DNA from: Acidovorax sp. GW101-3H11 | Lineage (GTDB): Bacteria; Pseudomonadota; Gammaproteobacteria; Burkholderiales; Burkholderiaceae_C | Reading direction: 5' to 3' | Length of the DNA stretch: 64,000 nt | NCBI RefSeq assembly: GCF_001633105.1 | Contig: NZ_LUKZ01000002.1 | Location: 230,926 to 294,925, forward strand | Shown: positions 43,413 through 53,759 of the stretch, piece by piece | Layout: each line of letters opens with the position of its first letter | Numbering within the stretch: position 1 is the stretch's first letter | Notes under the pieces: generated by a model | The model's input: only the letters and a program-made list of their open reading frames with translations | Told to the model about the DNA's origin: nothing | The model's database searches: none | Position numbers and translations under genes: made by a program

Positions 43413-44549
43413 TCAGCTGGCGGTCATCAGCCGCCCCCGGCCCGCCGTCTTGGCTTCGTACAGCGCGCGGTCGGCCCGCGCCATCAGCGCGGCCAGGTCG
43501 GTTTCGCCAGGCGCTGGTGTTGCCAGCCCGGCGCTGTAGTCCAGCGCAAAGCCCAGTTCGGTCACGCTCGCAGCGTGCAGCCGTCGCCGCAGGCGCCGGT
43601 CAAATGCCATGCCGGCCGGGGCGCTGTTGTGCAGCAGCAGCACACCAAACTCCTCGCCGCCCAGCCGCCCGGTCAGGTCGCCGCTGCGGCAGGTGTCGCC
43701 CAGCAGCCGCGCGAACAGCTGCAGTGCGCGGTCGCCCGCCTCGTTGCCCCGGGTGTCGTTGATCTGCTTGAAGTGGTCCACGTCCAGCATCAAGGCCGTC
43801 ACGGGCAGCTGGTGGCGGGCAGCGTGGGCCAGCAGGCTGGCGCCCTGCAGCGCGAAGCTGCGCTGGTTGAGCAGGCCCGTGAGGCCATCGGTCATGGCCA
43901 GGGTGCGCAGTTTCTGTTCGGCCTCGGCACGCCAGGCCACCAGCAGGGCCACGGTGCCCAGCACCAGGCTCACATTGGTGGCCACGGCCGCAGCCAGGTT
44001 CACGGGGTGGGGCGTGCGAAAGCTGGGGTACTGGTCGGTAAAGGCGCCCAGCATGCCGCGCGCCAGCGTGAAGGCCGCTGAGGTCAGCAGGCAGCCCAGC
44101 AGCAGGCTGCGCCAGCGCAGGCTGGACTCGACCACGGGCGCCAGGGTGGCGCGCGCCACGATGCACAGGATGGCGGCCATCAAGAAATTGGCCCAGCCCA
44201 CACGCCAGGCGTAATGGCCAAAGCCCAGCGTGTAGCCCAGCGGGGCGGCAATCACCAGCACCAGCAGCAGGCGGGGCAACGGGCGCGGGCCCAGCCATTC
44301 CTCCAGCGCGCGGTACAGCATCCACTGGGCCGCTGCGTTGCAGGCGATCGACAGGGTGGACAGGGTCTGGTCCCACAGCGAGGACGAGGCGATGATGGCC
44401 GCCCAGGCCACGGCCTGCAGCAGCAGGCTGGCCTGCACATGGCGCGCCGCACGGCTCACGCCCCGGCCCATGATCAGCGGCAGCGCGGCCGAGATCATGA
44501 ACAGGTTGGTGGCCATGACGGCCATCAGGGTGAGGAAGTCCAGTGGCAT
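43413..44549 (-). CDS. Membrane diguanylate cyclase (GGEEF)
   Basis: A 378-residue protein with about six to seven N-terminal membrane helices (residues 1-207) and a C-terminal GGDEF domain reading GGEEF at 297-301. The RSGD inhibition site (288-291) is in the correct register five residues before it, so both catalysis and product inhibition look possible. The helix region has no recognised sensor family. It should make c-di-GMP from GTP. Confidence 0.9.
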   Translation of the reverse strand: MPLDFLTLMAVMATNLFMISAALPLIMGRGVSRAARHVQASLLLQAVAWAAIIASSSLWDQTLSTLSIACNAAAQWMLYRALEEWLGPRPLPRLLLVLVIAAPLGYTLGFGHYAWRVGWANFLMAAILCIVARATLAPVVESSLRWRSLLLGCLLTSAAFTLARGMLGAFTDQYPSFRTPHPVNLAAAVATNVSLVLGTVALLVAWRAEAEQKLRTLAMTDGLTGLLNQRSFALQGASLLAHAARHQLPVTALMLDVDHFKQINDTRGNEAGDRALQLFARLLGDTCRSGDLTGRLGGEEFGVLLLHNSAPAGMAFDRRLRRRLHAASVTELGFALDYSAGLATPAPGETDLAALMARADRALYEAKTAGRGRLMTAS

Positions 44550-44610
44550 GGGTCAGATCGGCCCTGCGTGCTTGGTGGTGCTTCTTTCTTTTCTTTTCTC
44601 TTCTGTACTT

Positions 44611-46092
44611 TTACTGGAACGCGACTTCGGCAAAGCTGCGCAGCTTGCGGCTGTGCAGCCGGTCCACGCCGCCGTTGCGCAGGATCTCGATGGCGCGCAT
44701 GCCGATGCGCAGATGCTGGTCCACGCGCTCACGGTAGAAGTGGTTGGCCATGCCGGGCAGCTTGATTTCGCCGTGCAGGGGCTTGTCGCTCACACACAGC
44801 AGGGTGCCATAGGGCACGCGAAAGCGGAAGCCGTTGGCGGCGATGGTGGCGCTTTCCATGTCCAGCGCCACGGCGCGGCTCTGGCTGAAGCGGCGCTGGG
44901 GCGTGTTGTCGGGCAGCAGCTCCCAGTTGCGGTTGTCGGTGCTGGCCACGGTGCCGGTGCGCATCACACGCTTCAGGTCCGCGCCGCCGATCTGCGTGAC
45001 ATCGGCCACGGCCTGCTGCAGCGCGAGCTGGATTTCGGCCAGCGCCGGGATGGGCACCCACAGCGGCAGGTCTTCGTCGAGCACATGGTCCTCACGCACA
45101 TAGGCATGGGCCAGCACGTAGTCGCCCAACTGCTGGCTGTTGCGCAGGCCCGCGCAGTGGCCCAGCATCATCCAGGCGTGCGGGCGCAGCACGGCGATGT
45201 GGTCGGTGATGGTCTTGGCATTGGCCGGGCCCACGCCGATGTTGACCATGCTGATGCCGCTCGCGTCCTTGCGCACCAGGTGGTAGGCGGGCATCTGCGG
45301 CAGGCGCGGCGGGGCTGCGCCCAGGTCGTCGCCCGCCTCGGCGCTCAGGCCCACGCGGCGCGTGACCACGTTGCCGGGTTCGATGAAGGCGATGTATTCG
45401 CTGTCGGGCTTGGCCATCTCGGCATGGCCCAGGCGCACGAATTCGTCAATATAGAACTGGTAGTTGGTGAACAGCACGAAGTTCTGGAACCACTCGGGCG
45501 CTGTGCCCGTGTAGTGGCGCAGGCGGTGCAGCGAGTAGTCCACACGCGGCGCGGTGAACAGCGACAGCGGCTGCGCCTCGCCCGGCGCGGCCTGCCAGGT
45601 GCCGTTGGCAATGCCGTCGTCCATGGCGGCCAGGTCGGGCAGGTCGAACACGTCGCGCATCAGCATGCGGCGCGCCGGTGTCAGCGTGCCCTCGATGTGG
45701 TCGTGCTCGGCAAACGAGAAATGGATCGGGATGGGGTGGGTGCTGGTGCCCACTTCCAGCTCCACGTTGTGGCTGGCGCGCAGCAGGCGGAACTGCTCGG
45801 CGTAGTAGTTGGCAAACAGGTCGGGCCGGGTCAGGGTGGTTTCATAGCGCCCGGGGCCTTCCACAAAGCCATAGGCCAGCTTGGTATCGGCCCGCGCCAC
45901 GGTGGTGGTGTGCACCCGCACAAACGGGTAGAAGGCGCGCACCGGGCCCTCGGGCGTCTCGCCTGCCACAAAACGCTGCATGGCGTCGCGCAGGTGGCCG
46001 ATCTGCTGCTGGTAGATGCGCTGCACCTGGGCCAGGGCGTCGGCGGGGTCGGTGTGGCGGGTGGGGGCGATGAAGTCGGGGATGAGGGGCAT
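44611..46092 (-). CDS. amn: AMP nucleosidase
   Basis: A 493-residue enzyme that hydrolyses AMP to adenine and ribose-5-phosphate. Family features include the N-terminal AMN domain (TTLTRPDLFANYYAEQFRLL; TSTHPIPIHFSF) and the nucleosidase core (ISMVNIGVGPANAKT, MMLGHCAGLRNSQQLGDYVLA, VALDMESATIAANGFRFRVP). The length is close to E. coli Amn (484). An in-frame GTG five codons upstream is an alternative start; the ATG was preferred by family match. Confidence 0.93.
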   Translation of the reverse strand: MPLIPDFIAPTRHTDPADALAQVQRIYQQQIGHLRDAMQRFVAGETPEGPVRAFYPFVRVHTTTVARADTKLAYGFVEGPGRYETTLTRPDLFANYYAEQFRLLRASHNVELEVGTSTHPIPIHFSFAEHDHIEGTLTPARRMLMRDVFDLPDLAAMDDGIANGTWQAAPGEAQPLSLFTAPRVDYSLHRLRHYTGTAPEWFQNFVLFTNYQFYIDEFVRLGHAEMAKPDSEYIAFIEPGNVVTRRVGLSAEAGDDLGAAPPRLPQMPAYHLVRKDASGISMVNIGVGPANAKTITDHIAVLRPHAWMMLGHCAGLRNSQQLGDYVLAHAYVREDHVLDEDLPLWVPIPALAEIQLALQQAVADVTQIGGADLKRVMRTGTVASTDNRNWELLPDNTPQRRFSQSRAVALDMESATIAANGFRFRVPYGTLLCVSDKPLHGEIKLPGMANHFYRERVDQHLRIGMRAIEILRNGGVDRLHSRKLRSFAEVAFQ

Positions 46093-46139
46093 TCCCCTAT
46101 TGTCCACAAGCCAGACGACAAAACGGGCGAAAACGGCGT

Positions 46140-48203
46140 TTACCGGCGCAACCAGCGCTCCGTGGCCTCGGCGTCCAGAGGGGCAGACACCACAAACCCC
46201 TGCATCAGGTCACACCCCAGCCCGGCCAGCAACTCAATCTGCGCTTGCGTCTCCACCCCTTCGGCCACGGTTTTGAGCTGCAGGCTGCGGCCCATCTGGA
46301 TGATGGCGGTGACGATGGCCACGTCGTCGGAGTTGCCGGGGGTGTCGGCGACGAAGGAGCGGTCGATCTTGAGCTTGTCGATGGGGTAGCGCTTGAGGTA
46401 GGCCAGCGATGAATAGCCTGTGCCGAAGTCGTCGATGGAGATGCCCACGCCCAGGGCCTTGAGGGCGTTGAGGGTGCCCAGCACCTGGCCGGTCTGGTGC
46501 ATGAGCACGGATTCCGTCAGCTCGATCTCCAGGTACTGGGGCGCGAGGCCGGTTTCGAGCAGGACGGCGGCGATTTCGGCGGCCACGTCGCGCTGGCGGA
46601 ATTCCAGGGCCGAGAAATTCACGGCCATGGGCACCAGGGCCAGGCCCTGGTCCTGCCAGGCCTTGAGCTGGCGGCAGGCCTCGCGCATCACCCAGCGCCC
46701 GATGGGGGTGATGAGGCCGCGCGATTCCGAGAAGGTAATGAACTCGTCCGGGCCCACCAGCCCGCGCTCGGGGTGGCGCCAGCGCACCAGCGCCTCCAGG
46801 CCCTGCAGCGTACCGTCGGCCAGGCAGATCTGGGGCTGGTAGTGCAGAACAAAGTGGTTGTGGGCGATGGCCTCGCGCAGCTGGCGCTCTTGCTGCAGCA
46901 CGTCCAAGGCGCTGGCGTCCATGCTGGAGACATAGAACTGGCGGTTGCCGCGCCCGCTTTCCTTGGCGTGGTGCATGGCCGCATCGGCGCAGCGCAGCAG
47001 CACATCGGCGCTGCCGCCATGGTCCGGGAACAGGCTGATGCCGATGGAGGGCGAGATGGTGAGCGGCAGCTGGTCCACCGTGAACACGCCGTGCATGGAG
47101 GCCAGCAGCTTGTCGGCCACCATGGCCACGTCGTCCTGGCTTTGCACGTCGGTCAGCACCACCACAAACTCGTCGCCGCCCAGCCGGGCCACCACGTCGG
47201 CATCGCGCACGCCCTGGCGCAGGCGCTCGGCCACGTTGCGCAGCAGCTGGTCGCCCGCGTGGTGGCCCAGCGAGTCGTTCACGGTCTTGAAATGGTCCAG
47301 GTTCACGAACAGCACGGCCGCGCGGCCGTGGCGCCGGCGCGCCAGCGACAGCACCTGCGACAGCTGCTCCATGAGGAAATGCCGGTTGGGCAGCTGTGTG
47401 AGGGTGTCGTGCAGCGCGATGAAGGCCTCGCGCTCCTGGGCCTGCTTGCGGGCGGTGATGTCGCGCACCACCACGATGCGGTAGTCGGCGTGGTGCAGGG
47501 GCATGGTCTTGCCCACCACCTCGACCGGGATGGCGAGGCCGTCCTTGTGGCAGATGGTGACCTCGTACGGGTCCTCCCGGCCGCTGCGGGTGTATTCGAG
47601 CGCCGTGGCGCGCCATTCGGGGCTGATGAAGTTGAAGATCGACAGGCCAGTGACTTCCTGCAGGCTGTAGCCCGTGAGCCGGGTGAGCGCCTCGTTGCCG
47701 TCGGTGATGAGGCCGTCGCGGTGGAACACGATGGCTTCGTCCGTGGCCTCGGTGAACTTGCGCATGCGCTCTTCGCTCTGGCGCACCTCGCGCTCGGCGC
47801 GCCAGCGCTCGGTGATGTCGGTGATGAGCACGAAGGAGCCCAGCTGCTGCCCCGCGTCGCCAAAATGCGGGATCAGGTTGACTTCGATCATCCGCACCTC
47901 GCCATTGGGCAGGGTCTGTTCGCGGGTGTATTTCACGCGCTCGCCCTGCGTGCAGCGCTCCACATGCGGCTCGATGGCCTGCCAGGCTTTGTCGCCAATG
48001 GCCTGCTGCACGGTGAGGCCCAGGATGGACTCGGTGCTGTGGCCGTTGTAGGCGGCGTAGCCCTGGTTGGCAAACTGGCAGCGCAGGCCGGGCAGGTCGA
48101 AATAGGCCATCAGCGCCGGCACCGAGTCGGCAATCAGGCGCAGCAGCGAGTCGCTGGAGCCTCCCTGGCCCGGGGGGTTGGCTGCGTTGGATGAATCTGG
48201 CAT
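46140..48203 (-). CDS. PAS-PAS-GGDEF-EAL c-di-GMP protein
   Basis: A 687-residue soluble protein. Two PAS domains cover about 15-135 and 145-255. The GGDEF domain has an intact GGDEF at 342-346 and an in-register RDAD inhibition site (333-336). The EAL domain has EALVRWRHP, IELTESVLM, IDDFGTGYSSL and VAEGVET, all catalytic blocks. It may be bifunctional, with PAS input deciding the direction. The long open frame upstream of 48203 has no family match. Confidence 0.93.
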   Translation of the reverse strand: MPDSSNAANPPGQGGSSDSLLRLIADSVPALMAYFDLPGLRCQFANQGYAAYNGHSTESILGLTVQQAIGDKAWQAIEPHVERCTQGERVKYTREQTLPNGEVRMIEVNLIPHFGDAGQQLGSFVLITDITERWRAEREVRQSEERMRKFTEATDEAIVFHRDGLITDGNEALTRLTGYSLQEVTGLSIFNFISPEWRATALEYTRSGREDPYEVTICHKDGLAIPVEVVGKTMPLHHADYRIVVVRDITARKQAQEREAFIALHDTLTQLPNRHFLMEQLSQVLSLARRRHGRAAVLFVNLDHFKTVNDSLGHHAGDQLLRNVAERLRQGVRDADVVARLGGDEFVVVLTDVQSQDDVAMVADKLLASMHGVFTVDQLPLTISPSIGISLFPDHGGSADVLLRCADAAMHHAKESGRGNRQFYVSSMDASALDVLQQERQLREAIAHNHFVLHYQPQICLADGTLQGLEALVRWRHPERGLVGPDEFITFSESRGLITPIGRWVMREACRQLKAWQDQGLALVPMAVNFSALEFRQRDVAAEIAAVLLETGLAPQYLEIELTESVLMHQTGQVLGTLNALKALGVGISIDDFGTGYSSLAYLKRYPIDKLKIDRSFVADTPGNSDDVAIVTAIIQMGRSLQLKTVAEGVETQAQIELLAGLGCDLMQGFVVSAPLDAEATERWLRR

Positions 48204-48296
48204 GTCCCACTCGGTGCGTGTCTGATGGTTATAGCCTATACCCCTGACGGGGGCGTAAGGTAGTTGCCCGGATACCCCGGGCCGGATAATCGGGCC

Positions 48297-49712
<1,416 letters not shown>

Positions 49713-49715
<3 letters not shown>

Positions 49716-49769
49716 AATTGGCCATTACCGCGCGTCCAGTAAGCCTGAGCAGCTATTGATTTGATACTG
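49713..49769 (+). repeat. Dispersed 55-60 base repeat, copy h
   Basis: The copy begins at the dbpA stop codon: TGAAATTGGCCATTACCGCG, then CGTCCAGTAAGCC and AGCTATTGATTTGATACTGC. The remaining 179 bases up to the ankyrin gene stop (49770-49948) show nothing I can name. Confidence 0.75.
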
Positions 49770-49948
49770 CTTTGGTGGGGTGGCTGCGGCGCAGCCCGGC
49801 CGTTCGCGGGTTGTGCGCAGGCCGTGCGCTCAGCGCCGTGTCGGGTTACGCCCTGCGGGCTCACTCGACCTGCGGGTATTTCGGGTGCACAGCTCGGGTT
49901 GGCGAAGCGCAATCCGGCAACCTCGCCACACCCACACACAACCACCCC

Positions 49949-50641
49949 TTACCGCGTCGCGCCCGCCGCCTGCAGCATCTGCACCATGGCGCCGTAGCCG
50001 CGTTGGCGTGCCAGCTGCAGGGGCGTGTTGCCCTGCCGGTCGGTCAGCGCGTGGCTGGCGCCCGCCTGCAGCAAGGCCTGCAGCGTGGCCTGGTGGCGCG
50101 GGCCGCCGTTGCCCAGCACTATGGACTCGATGAGCGCCGTCCAGTGCAGGTTGTTCACATGGTCCAGCGGCGCCCCGGCGGTTATCAGCTGGCGCACCAC
50201 GCCGTCGTGCCCCAGGTGGGCGGCGGCGATCAGGGCCGTGCCGTCATAGCGGCTGGTCACTTGTTTGGCGCTGGCGCCCAGTTGCAGCAGCAGGCGCAGC
50301 GTGGCCTCGTCGTCGGCCACGGCGGCGATGGTCACGGCGTCGTAGCGGTCGTTCTCCAGCGCATTCAGGTCGGCCCCGGCCTGGGCAAGGGCGCGGATGG
50401 CATCGGCCTGCCGGGCAAAGGTCGCCACATGCAGTGGCGTGCGGCCGTAGCCATCGCGGGCATTCACGTCGGCCCGCGCCGCAATCAGCTTGGCAAGCGC
50501 GGGCATGTCGCCCCGCGCCGCAGCGGCATGCAGGCCCTGGTAGGCGGCGGTTTCGGCCGCCGTGGGAGGCACCTGGGCCTGGGCAGTGGTGGCACAGGCC
50601 AGTGCTGCGGCCAGTGCGAAAACAAGGTTCCAGGGCTTCAT
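49949..50641 (-). CDS. Periplasmic ankyrin-repeat protein
   Basis: A 230-residue protein with a Sec signal peptide (LVFALAAALACATTAQAQ, cleavage near 22). The rest is five to six ankyrin repeats, for example NARDGYGRTPLHVATFARQ, ENDRYDAVTIAAVADDEAT and DRQGNTPLQLARQRGYGAM. Secreted ankyrin proteins in proteobacteria are sometimes found with catalases. The next gene upstream on the same strand, 43 bases away, is a secreted HbpS/GlcG-like protein, so they are probably co-expressed. Confidence 0.85.
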   Translation of the reverse strand: MKPWNLVFALAAALACATTAQAQVPPTAAETAAYQGLHAAAARGDMPALAKLIAARADVNARDGYGRTPLHVATFARQADAIRALAQAGADLNALENDRYDAVTIAAVADDEATLRLLLQLGASAKQVTSRYDGTALIAAAHLGHDGVVRQLITAGAPLDHVNNLHWTALIESIVLGNGGPRHQATLQALLQAGASHALTDRQGNTPLQLARQRGYGAMVQMLQAAGATR

Positions 50642-50684
50642 GGGGGCCTCCGTTGAATGCTCAGTTGCCTGTGGTTGGACTGGC

Positions 50685-51179
50685 TTACTTCAGCAAATCC
50701 TGCACCTTGGCGATGCCTGCCACGGCGCACTGCTCGTCCAGGTGGCCGCCAGGTGCGCCGCCCACGCCCACGGCGCCGATGACTTCGTTACCCACCTTCA
50801 CGGGCACACCGCCGCCCAGCAGCAGGTAGCCGGGGATCTGGCCCAGGTTGGCGGCTGCGGGGTTCTTTTGCGCGCCTTCCATGATGGCCAGCGTGGTGTT
50901 CTTGGCCGATGCCGAGGTGTAGGCCTTCAGGCGGCTGGCTTCCAGCGTGTGCGGGCCGGCGTTGTCGGCACGGTGCACGGCGCGCACGGTGCCTGCACGG
51001 TCCACCACGGTGGCGGTGACGTTGTAGCCGTTGGCGGTGCAGGTGGCCACGGTTTGCGCGGCGATCTGCGTGGCCAGGTCCAGGGACATGTTCTTTTCGG
51101 TGCGCACGCCTTCGGCGCTGGCAGCGGTGGCGATCAGGGACAGGGTGAGGGCGGCGACGGTAGCGAGGCGGTTTTGCAT
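50685..51179 (-). CDS. Secreted HbpS/GlcG-family heme-binding-like protein
   Basis: A 164-residue protein with a Sec signal peptide (ALTLSLIATAASAEG). The mature part matches the GlcG/HbpS (DUF336) family: NVTATVVDRAGTVRAVHRAD, KAYTSASAKNTT, GGGVPVKVGNEVIGAVGVGG and GGHLDEQCAVAGI. HbpS in Streptomyces is an extracellular heme-binding partner of a two-component sensor. Here it is directly downstream of a histidine kinase and response regulator, on the same strand. Confidence 0.85.
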   Translation of the reverse strand: MQNRLATVAALTLSLIATAASAEGVRTEKNMSLDLATQIAAQTVATCTANGYNVTATVVDRAGTVRAVHRADNAGPHTLEASRLKAYTSASAKNTTLAIMEGAQKNPAAANLGQIPGYLLLGGGVPVKVGNEVIGAVGVGGAPGGHLDEQCAVAGIAKVQDLLK

Positions 51180-51338
51180 GGTGTTCTCCGGTGTTTCTGG
51201 GTCGGTGCCACCCGTTGTGGCGCCGTGGGAGAACTGTAAAAATTACCGCTGTTTTCGGCCATTCGGGCGGCTACGCGCAATGCTCCGTAGAAATACGCAG
51301 TGAGAGGCGCATGCCTGTGTACGTTCCGAAGGCAAGAA

Positions 51339-51398
51339 CCGTTCATGCTGAGCCTGTCGAAGCACTGCGCGGCGCTTCGACGGGCTCAGCGTGAACGG
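51339..51398. repeat. Extragenic palindrome CCGTTCATGCTGAG..., copy 2
   Basis: Arms CCGTTCATGCTGAGCCTGTC and (reverse side) GACGGGCTCAGCGTGAACGG fold into a long near-perfect hairpin with GAAGC/GCTTC at its base. It lies in the 265-base gap between the response regulator and the HbpS-like gene and may separate their transcripts. Confidence 0.8.
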
Positions 51399-51444
51399 TC
51401 TGCGATATCAAGCCGATGCGTACATGGGGATGGGGATGGGGACA

Positions 51445-52074
51445 TCACTGTGCATCCACCAGCGCTGCATACCGCCGAATCAGCTGCGCCAGCGACTCCG
51501 CCCCCAGCTTGGCGAACAGGTTGGCGCGGTGCGTCTCCACCGTGCGCGGCGACAGCTCCAGCGCCCGGCCGATTTCCTTGTTGGTGAGGCCCTCCACGAT
51601 CAGCCCCAGCACCTCGCGCTCGCGGGCTGAGAGCTGGGCAAAACGCTCGCGTGCCTGCTGGTCGGCCTGGTGGCGTTCTCGGGATCGCACATGCTGGCGC
51701 ACGGCGTTTTGCAGGGCTTCGATCAGCACCTCGTCGTCCACCGGCTTTTCCAGAAACTCGGCCGCGCCGGTCTTGAACGCGCGGCGGCACATCTCCACCG
51801 TGCCGTGGCCGGTGAGCAAAATCACGGGCTGGTCCACGCCCTGCGCCAGCAGCTGCTCCAGCACCGTCAGGCCGCTGATGCCGGGCATGCGCACATCCAG
51901 CACGATGGCGCCAATGCTGGCGCGGTCAAACCCCGCCATGAACGACTGCGGGTCGGCCCAGGCCTGCACGCGCAGGCCCACGGTGCTGATGAGCAGGCCG
52001 AGGCCCTCGCGCACGGCGGCGTCGTCGTCCACCAGGTGGATCAGGGGGGAGAGGGAGTGGGCGGCGTCGGTCAT
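51445..52074 (-). CDS. FixJ/TodT-type response regulator
   Basis: A 209-residue regulator. The receiver has acidic residues DDD at 16-18, phospho-acceptor Asp60, Thr88 and Lys110. The LuxR-type helix-turn-helix (LSAREREVLGLIVEGLTNKEIGRAL...VETHRANLF) completes it. Its start overlaps the stop of the adjacent histidine kinase gene (ATGA). It is most like the aerobic or C4-dicarboxylate-type FixJ regulators, but no transporter or catabolic genes are adjacent to hint at the signal. Confidence 0.93.
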   Translation of the reverse strand: MTDAAHSLSPLIHLVDDDAAVREGLGLLISTVGLRVQAWADPQSFMAGFDRASIGAIVLDVRMPGISGLTVLEQLLAQGVDQPVILLTGHGTVEMCRRAFKTGAAEFLEKPVDDEVLIEALQNAVRQHVRSRERHQADQQARERFAQLSAREREVLGLIVEGLTNKEIGRALELSPRTVETHRANLFAKLGAESLAQLIRRYAALVDAQ

Positions 52075-53624
52075 AGCACGGAGGAGGGCGAGGGCGTGTC
52101 AGGCGCCGCAGGCAGCACGAGCAGGAATTCCGCGCCCCGCACGGCAGGGTCGGCGGGCGCCAGGGCCAGGCTGGCGCCCATGGCCTGGGCCAGGCTTTCG
52201 CACAGCGTGAGGCCCAGGCCCAGCCCGCCCGTGCGCGTGGTGTAGAACGGCTCGAACAGGTGTGCGCGCGCCTCGGGCGGCACGCCGGGGCCGTGGTCGC
52301 GCACCGACAGCGCCGCATGCGCGGCGTCCGGCATCCACAGGCGCAGCACCAGCTGGCGCTCGGCCGGGGGCACCTGGTCCAGCGCCTGCAGCGCGTTCAT
52401 CAGCAGGTTGTGCACGATCTGCTGCAGGGCCACGGGCTCGGCCAGCACGGCGGGCAGGTCGGGTGCGATGGACACCGTGGGTGCCACGCCGCGTTGCGCC
52501 ATTTCGGGCTCCAGCAGGTGCAACACATCCTGCACGGCGGTGGCCAGCGCCAGCGGCTGGGCCTGGCCCGCCAGGTCGGGGCGCTCCACCAGGCGGCGCA
52601 GGCGGCCCACGACGGTGGATGCGCGGCGTGCCTGTTCCACGGCGCGGGCCATGGCGGTCTGCGCGGTGTCGAGATCGGGCGGGTCGTCGGCCAGCAGGCG
52701 CTGGGCGGCCTGCGTACTCGACAGCAGTGCGGTGAGCGGCTGGTTCAGCTCGTGCGCCATGCCTGCTGCGAGCTCGCCCAGCGTGTTCAGCCGCGCCACC
52801 TGGCCCAGGCGCAGCAGCTCCTCGGCCCGCTGGCGCGCAATGCGCTGGCGCCACCAGGCCAGGCCACCACCCCACAGCGCGGCGGTGAACATGCACCAGC
52901 CCAGCATGGCCAGCCAGGGCAGCTCGGCAATACCCACCGTGCGCCGCGCCACCACATCCAGCGGCTGGCTGGGCGCGGCCAGCAGTTTGTGGAAGGCATA
53001 CGACCAGCCCAGCCCCTCGTCCGCGCGCCCCGGCTGCACCACAAAGGCGGCGCCACCCTGTTCCAGGGTGACCCGCACCGGGCTGGTGGCCATGTCCATG
53101 GGCCATTCGTCCTGCGGCACGGTGGCGCGCAGGTCGATCTGCAGCGCGTGGCTGGCCGGTGTGCTGGCCAGCACCAGGTGAAAGCGGCCGGCGGGCAGGT
53201 CCACCAGCGCCATCTCGGCATGCCCGGAGCGGCGCGAGGCGGCTTCGGCCGCCGAGAGCGGCGCCTGCAACGCGCCCGGCCAGCCTCTCTCGCTCCCCTC
53301 ACCCGCGCCCCCGGGCCGCTGCAGCACCGACAGGATCTGTGGGTACACCGAGGGCAGGCGGGGCAAGGTGGCATCGGCGGCGCTGCCCTGGCGGGGGGCC
53401 GTGGGCTGCAGCAGGGCCAGTGTGGCGAGGATCGCGTCGTGTTGCACCACACGCTGGCTCAGCAGCCGGTGCACGATGCGCGCGTCGGTCTCGAACGCCG
53501 CGTGCAGTTGCTGCAGGCGGTTGAGCACCAGCCAGCTGCACCCCGCGCAAGCGACCAGCGCCCAGACCACCAGGCTGGGCAGGTGGGGTGTATGTCGCAA
53601 CAGAGGGCGCCAAGCGGGGAGCAT
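52071..53624 (-). CDS. DctB/FixL-like sensor histidine kinase
   Basis: A 517-residue membrane kinase. An N-terminal membrane helix (PSLVVWALVACAGCSWLVL) and a second helix (about 235-250) bracket a periplasmic sensor. The H box GELAAGMAHELNQPLTALLS has His291. The ATPase has the N box (HNLLMNALQAL), VRDHGPGV and GLGLGLTLC. It forms an overlapping two-gene unit with the FixJ-type regulator and is followed by HbpS-like and ankyrin genes, both secreted. Confidence 0.93.
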   Translation of the reverse strand: MLPAWRPLLRHTPHLPSLVVWALVACAGCSWLVLNRLQQLHAAFETDARIVHRLLSQRVVQHDAILATLALLQPTAPRQGSAADATLPRLPSVYPQILSVLQRPGGAGEGSERGWPGALQAPLSAAEAASRRSGHAEMALVDLPAGRFHLVLASTPASHALQIDLRATVPQDEWPMDMATSPVRVTLEQGGAAFVVQPGRADEGLGWSYAFHKLLAAPSQPLDVVARRTVGIAELPWLAMLGWCMFTAALWGGGLAWWRQRIARQRAEELLRLGQVARLNTLGELAAGMAHELNQPLTALLSSTQAAQRLLADDPPDLDTAQTAMARAVEQARRASTVVGRLRRLVERPDLAGQAQPLALATAVQDVLHLLEPEMAQRGVAPTVSIAPDLPAVLAEPVALQQIVHNLLMNALQALDQVPPAERQLVLRLWMPDAAHAALSVRDHGPGVPPEARAHLFEPFYTTRTGGLGLGLTLCESLAQAMGASLALAPADPAVRGAEFLLVLPAAPDTPSPSSVL

Positions 53625-53759
53625 GCGCGGATTCTGGCACGGGGGCTGCGCATGCCATCACCCCCGGGGCTCGCGCATGGTTCTCTGGTTAAACAGCGCT
53701 TAAGGTGGCTCTGGTGTAATCCCCGGCACCCCTGTTTGCCGCTCCTTCGCACCCCCTCC

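Noticed and set aside
50685..51179. GlcG as part of glycolate oxidation
   Set aside because: No glcDEF genes are near and this protein has a signal peptide, which fits HbpS-like secreted members better.
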